Shown here: positions 60,973-64,000 of the stretch, in pieces | Position numbering within the stretch: position 1 is the first letter of the stretch | Layout: each line of letters opens with the position of its first letter | NCBI RefSeq assembly: GCF_003696215.1 | Contig: NZ_RFFG01000006.1 | Span: 97,436-161,435, forward strand | Source of the DNA: Actinomadura harenae | Lineage (GTDB): Bacteria > Actinomycetota > Actinomycetes > Streptosporangiales > Streptosporangiaceae | DNA length: 64,000 nt | Direction of reading: 5' to 3' | Position numbers and translations under genes: made by a program | The notes under the pieces: model-generated | Told to the model about the DNA's origin: nothing | Database searches by the model: none | What the model saw: only the letters and a program-made list of their open reading frames with translations

Positions 60973-62586
60973 ATGGCGATGGAAGCTCCTGAGCCCGCGG
61001 TGGACGACATCGACATCCACACGACGGCGGGCAAGATCGCGGACCTGGAACGGCGTCGGTACGAGGCGGTGCACGTGGCGTCCGCGGCCGCGGTCGAGAA
61101 GCAGCACGCCAAGGGCAAGATGACCGCGCGCGAGCGGATCGACGCCCTGCTCGACCCCGGCTCGTTCGTCGAGTTCGACACCTACGCGCGGCACCGCTCG
61201 ACCCAGTTCGGCCTGGAGGCGCGGCGGCCCTACGGGGACGGCGTGGTCACCGGGCACGGCACGGTCGACGGACGCCCGGTCGCGGTGTTCAGCCAGGACT
61301 TCACCGTCATGGGCGGCTCGCTCGGCGAGGTCTTCGGCGAGAAGATCACCAAGGTGATGGACCACGCGCTGAAGACCGGCTGCCCGGTCGTCGGCATCAA
61401 CGACTCGGGCGGCGCGCGGATCCAGGAGGGCGTGGTCGCGCTCGGCCTGTACGCCGAGATCTTCAAGCGGAACGTGCACGCCTCCGGGGTGATCCCGCAG
61501 ATCTCGGTCGTGCTCGGCCCGTGCGCGGGCGGCGCGGTGTACTCCCCGGCGCTCACCGACTTCGTGATCATGGCGGACCAGACCTCGCACATGTTCATCA
61601 CCGGCCCGGACGTCATCAAGACCGTCACGGGCGAGGAGGTGACGTTCGAGGAGCTCGGCGGCGCGCACACGCACAACAGCAGGTCCGGCGTCGCGCACTA
61701 CCAGGCGTCCGACGAGAACGACGCGCTCGACTACGTGAAGGCGCTGCTGGCGTACCTGCCGTCCAACAACCTGTCGGACGCGCCCGCCTACGACGCCCCG
61801 GCCGACCTGGACGAGGCGGACGGGGCGGACGGGACGGACGCCGAGCTCGACACCCTCATCCCGGACTCCCCGAACCAGCCGTACGACATGCACCGCGTCA
61901 TCGAGAACGTGCTGGACGACGGGGAGTTCCTCGAGGTCCAGCAGCTGTTCGCGCCGAACATGATCGTCGGTTTCGGGCGGGTCGAGGGCCGTTCGGTCGG
62001 CGTCGTCGCCAACCAGCCGATGCAGTTCGCCGGGACGCTCGACATCGACGCGTCCGAGAAGGCCGCCCGGTTCGTCCGGACCTGCGACGCGTTCAACGTC
62101 CCCGTGCTGACGTTCGTGGACGTCCCGGGCTTCCTGCCGGGCACCGACCAGGAGTGGAACGGCATCATCCGGCGCGGCGCCAAGCTGCTCTACGCGTACG
62201 CGGAGGCGACCGTCCCGCTGGTCACGGTCATCACGCGGAAGGCGTACGGCGGCGCCTATGACGTCATGGGATCCAAGCACCTCGGCGCGGACGTGAACCT
62301 CGCCTGGCCCACCGCGCAGATCGCCGTCATGGGCGCGCAGGGCGCGGTGAACATCCTGTACCGGCGCGAACTGGCCGCCGCGGACGACCCGGACGCGCGC
62401 CGCGCCGAGCTGGTCACCGAGTACGAGGACACGCTCGCCAACCCGTACGTCGCGGCCGAGCGCGGCTACGTCGACGCGGTCATCAAGCCGTCCGAGACGC
62501 GCGGGCAGGTCGTCCGGGCGCTGCGCTCGCTGCGCGAGAAGCGCCGCACGCTGCCGCCGAAGAAGCACGGCAACATCCCGCTCTGA
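60973..62586 (+). CDS. pccB: Acyl-CoA (propionyl-CoA) carboxylase beta subunit
   Basis: A 537-aa carboxyltransferase that moves CO2 from biotin to propionyl- or acetyl-CoA. N-terminal [19 protein letters not shown], the first oxyanion loop [28 protein letters not shown], and the second [20 protein letters not shown] are all typical of AccD5/PccB. A 12-residue acidic [14 protein letters not shown] linker lies near residue 285. ATG 60973 is seven bases after TACGCT. Followed 177 bases later by the epsilon subunit; the biotin-carrying alpha subunit is not in the window. Confidence 0.94.
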   Translation: MAMEAPEPAVDDIDIHTTAGKIADLERRRYEAVHVASAAAVEKQHAKGKMTARERIDALLDPGSFVEFDTYARHRSTQFGLEARRPYGDGVVTGHGTVDGRPVAVFSQDFTVMGGSLGEVFGEKITKVMDHALKTGCPVVGINDSGGARIQEGVVALGLYAEIFKRNVHASGVIPQISVVLGPCAGGAVYSPALTDFVIMADQTSHMFITGPDVIKTVTGEEVTFEELGGAHTHNSRSGVAHYQASDENDALDYVKALLAYLPSNNLSDAPAYDAPADLDEADGADGTDAELDTLIPDSPNQPYDMHRVIENVLDDGEFLEVQQLFAPNMIVGFGRVEGRSVGVVANQPMQFAGTLDIDASEKAARFVRTCDAFNVPVLTFVDVPGFLPGTDQEWNGIIRRGAKLLYAYAEATVPLVTVITRKAYGGAYDVMGSKHLGADVNLAWPTAQIAVMGAQGAVNILYRRELAAADDPDARRAELVTEYEDTLANPYVAAERGYVDAVIKPSETRGQVVRALRSLREKRRTLPPKKHGNIPL

Positions 62587-62763
62587 CACAGCGTCCGGGC
62601 GGCGGCGAGCGGGGCCGGGCCGCGACGGGACACGACGGGGCGCGACGGCGGCACTCCGCCGGGCACTGTCGCCGCCCGGCGTTCGTTCCCCAGACGTGCG
62701 GTTTCCGGGTGTTCCGTTCATGGGCATCCGTTCCTCAGGCGTTCCGATCCAGGGAGGGCGGTC

Positions 62764-63045
62764 ATGGACGACGACATCAGCGAGGGCATGAGCGAGGGCC
62801 AGGACGGCGGCGGTAAGGAGAGCGGCGGGGCGTTCCTGCGGATCGTGCGCGGCGACCCGTCCGCCGAGGAGGTCGCCGCGCTGGTCGCCGTCCTGACGGC
62901 GCGCGCCCAGGCGGCCGCGGCCGCGCGGGGCGACGCGCCCGGGGGCGCTCCGGTCTCGCATTGGGCCGACCGGTCCCGCCTCACGCGCACCCCGGTTCCG
63001 CCGCGTCCCGGGCCCGGGACGTGGCGCGCCTCCGCCCTTCCGTAA
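62764..63045 (+). CDS. accE: Acyl-CoA carboxylase epsilon subunit
   Basis: A 93-aa protein with GGAGGG before ATG 62764. The core FLRIVRGDPSAEEVAALVAV is the helix-forming epsilon signature, and the tail SHWADRSRLTRTPVPPRPGPG with GTWRASALP is the conserved C-terminal binding patch. It stabilises and activates the actinobacterial AccA-AccD complex. The extra acidic N-terminus (MDDDISEGMSEGQDGG) is variable in this family. Follows the beta subunit gene. Confidence 0.88.
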   Translation: MDDDISEGMSEGQDGGGKESGGAFLRIVRGDPSAEEVAALVAVLTARAQAAAAARGDAPGGAPVSHWADRSRLTRTPVPPRPGPGTWRASALP

Positions 63046-63253
63046 CCCCTCGACGACCCGCGACTCCCCGCCCTCACCCCGTCGCCGGACGAGGCGCGGA
63101 GGCTCGACGCGCCCGGTGTCGCGACGCGCCCGAAAGGCCGTTCACGTGGGCCGGAACGCCGTCCCGGCGGGGGCGGGAGGGCGTTGGACCGGCGCGACAC
63201 GTAACCGTCGTTCACCCGCAGGAGCGGGGGGTGCACGAATAAGGTGTGTGACG

Positions 63254-64000
63254 ATGGCCACCTCGGAGTTCGTTCCTCAGCCCGCGCGATACGCGATCTT
63301 CGTCGACGCGGGGTACCTCTACGCGGCCTCCGGGGCGCTGCTGCTCGGCTGCGGTTCGCGGCGCGAGTACCGTGTCGCCGCCGAGAAGCTGATCAAGGCC
63401 CTGACCGACCGCGCCGACGACCAGCTGGTCGGCGAGCTGCTGCGGCTGTACTGGTTCGACGCCGCGCCGAAGCGGCAGCCGACGGTCGACCAGCGGGTCA
63501 TCGCCAACCTGCCGCTGGTCAAGCTACGCCTCGGCAACCTCAACGCGCAGGGCCAGCAGAAGGGCGTGGACGCGCAGCTCCGCGCCGACCTCGAGGCCCT
63601 CGCCCGGCACCGCGCGATCACCGACGCGGTGCTGCTGGCGGGCGACGAGGACATGCTGCCCGCGGTCGAGGCGGCGCAGCGCTACGGCGTCCGCGTCCAC
63701 CTGTGGGGCGTCGAGCCCACGCACGGCTCCAACCAGGCCGAATGGCTGGTCTGGGAGTCCGACACGGTCGAGGTGCTGCCCGCCGACTTCCTGCGCCCGT
63801 ACTTCACCAAGGCCAAGGCGCTGCCGGTGCCCGCCGTCCCGGTGGTGGACGCCGCGCCCGTCGTCGCGGGGAAGCCCACCGTGCCGTCGCCGTCGCAGGT
63901 GTTCGCCGGGCGGGTGCCGTCGGTGCGTCCCGCGCCCGGGGCCCCGGCCCCGGCGGGTGAACCGGCCGCGCCGGCCGCCGCCCCCGCCGCCGGACGCGCC
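63254..64000 (+). CDS. NYN domain-containing protein (cut by window end)
   Basis: The first 249 codons of a longer protein; no stop before the window edge. Residues 10-190 are a PIN-like NYN nuclease fold with conserved acids in RYAIFVDAGYLYAASGAL, QQKGVDAQLRADLEALARH and DAVLLAGDEDMLPAVEAAQ, which would bind metal for RNA cleavage. The C-terminal part turns Pro/Ala-rich (VPSVRPAPGAPAPAGEPA). Starts at ATG 63254 in TGTGACGATGG. An uncharacterised RNase role is inferred from family membership. Confidence 0.85.
   Translation, partial: MATSEFVPQPARYAIFVDAGYLYAASGALLLGCGSRREYRVAAEKLIKALTDRADDQLVGELLRLYWFDAAPKRQPTVDQRVIANLPLVKLRLGNLNAQGQQKGVDAQLRADLEALARHRAITDAVLLAGDEDMLPAVEAAQRYGVRVHLWGVEPTHGSNQAEWLVWESDTVEVLPADFLRPYFTKAKALPVPAVPVVDAAPVVAGKPTVPSPSQVFAGRVPSVRPAPGAPAPAGEPAAPAAAPAAGRA

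Overview
The window is very GC-rich, with strong G/C bias at third codon positions, many GTG and TTG starts, many ATGA/GTGA stop-start overlaps and many genes whose putative -10 box lies only 6-7 nt before the start codon (leaderless type). Together with actinobacterial families (HelR-type RNA polymerase factor, acyl-CoA carboxylase epsilon subunit, DUF6292 partners of GntR regulators, LCP ligase with LytR_C tail), this points to a filamentous actinomycete. An Actinomadura-like (Thermomonosporaceae) chromosome is the best guess. No rRNA, tRNA, CRISPR array, insertion sequence or phage gene was recognised; the window reads as chromosomal DNA with some duplicated and decayed pieces.

Layout. 1-2.1 kb: end of a nucleotide-sugar dehydrogenase, a GT4 glycosyltransferase and a convergent GNAT gene. 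2.3-3.9 kb and 11.8-13.1 kb: two copies of a GntR/UTRA regulator plus DUF6292 module. Between them lie a PQQ-like repeat protein, a small RelA/MESH1-type HD hydrolase, SRPBCC and acetoacetate-decarboxylase family proteins, a collapsed SDR remnant preceded by two seven-codon mini-ORFs, and the RNA polymerase helicase HelR. 13.2-14.7 kb: a ribbon-helix-helix-like protein and a membrane-anchored cyclase-like protein.

14.7-30 kb is dominated by envelope polymer and lipid functions. A tightly overlapping minus-strand series encodes GT2, a CDP-alcohol phosphotransferase, a glycerol-1-phosphate dehydrogenase-like enzyme, a sugar/choline-type nucleotidyltransferase, a DUF5941-like membrane protein and a degenerate-nucleotidyltransferase/CDP-alcohol phosphotransferase fusion. 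Divergent from it are an IspD-like cytidylyltransferase and a glycerophosphodiester phosphodiesterase. Two paralogous membrane proteins, a second GT2, an LCP ligase, an acyl-CoA dehydrogenase and UDP-glucose dehydrogenase follow. I infer that this region makes an unusual polyol-phosphate polymer or phospholipid head group; the chemistry is not established by sequence alone.

29.7-44.7 kb: a DUF2975/XRE pair behind a 51-bp near-perfect palindrome, a CoA-binding protein, an alpha/beta hydrolase, an HxlR regulator divergent from an imine-reductase-like enzyme, purK-purE, GtrA, a two-component system whose genes are split by a 1-kb repetitive non-coding stretch, and treY-treZ. 44.8-49.5 kb: an iron-box-preceded bfd-bfr pair, an SDR with a divergent TetR-GNAT fusion, and an NAD(P)-binding protein with a divergent TetR. 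49.6-51.8 kb: a two-gene operon of cis-prenyltransferase and an MpaB/DUF2236 oxygenase carrying calerythrin-like EF-hands, perhaps the most novel enzyme pair here. 51.9-64 kb: MFS transporter, GlxA-type regulator, Rv1264-like nucleotide cyclase, BirA, enoyl-CoA hydratase, PEP carboxylase, acyl-CoA carboxylase beta and epsilon subunits, and the start of a NYN-domain protein cut by the window edge. BirA, the carboxylase subunits, PEP carboxylase and the hydratase form a loose acyl-CoA/anaplerotic neighbourhood.
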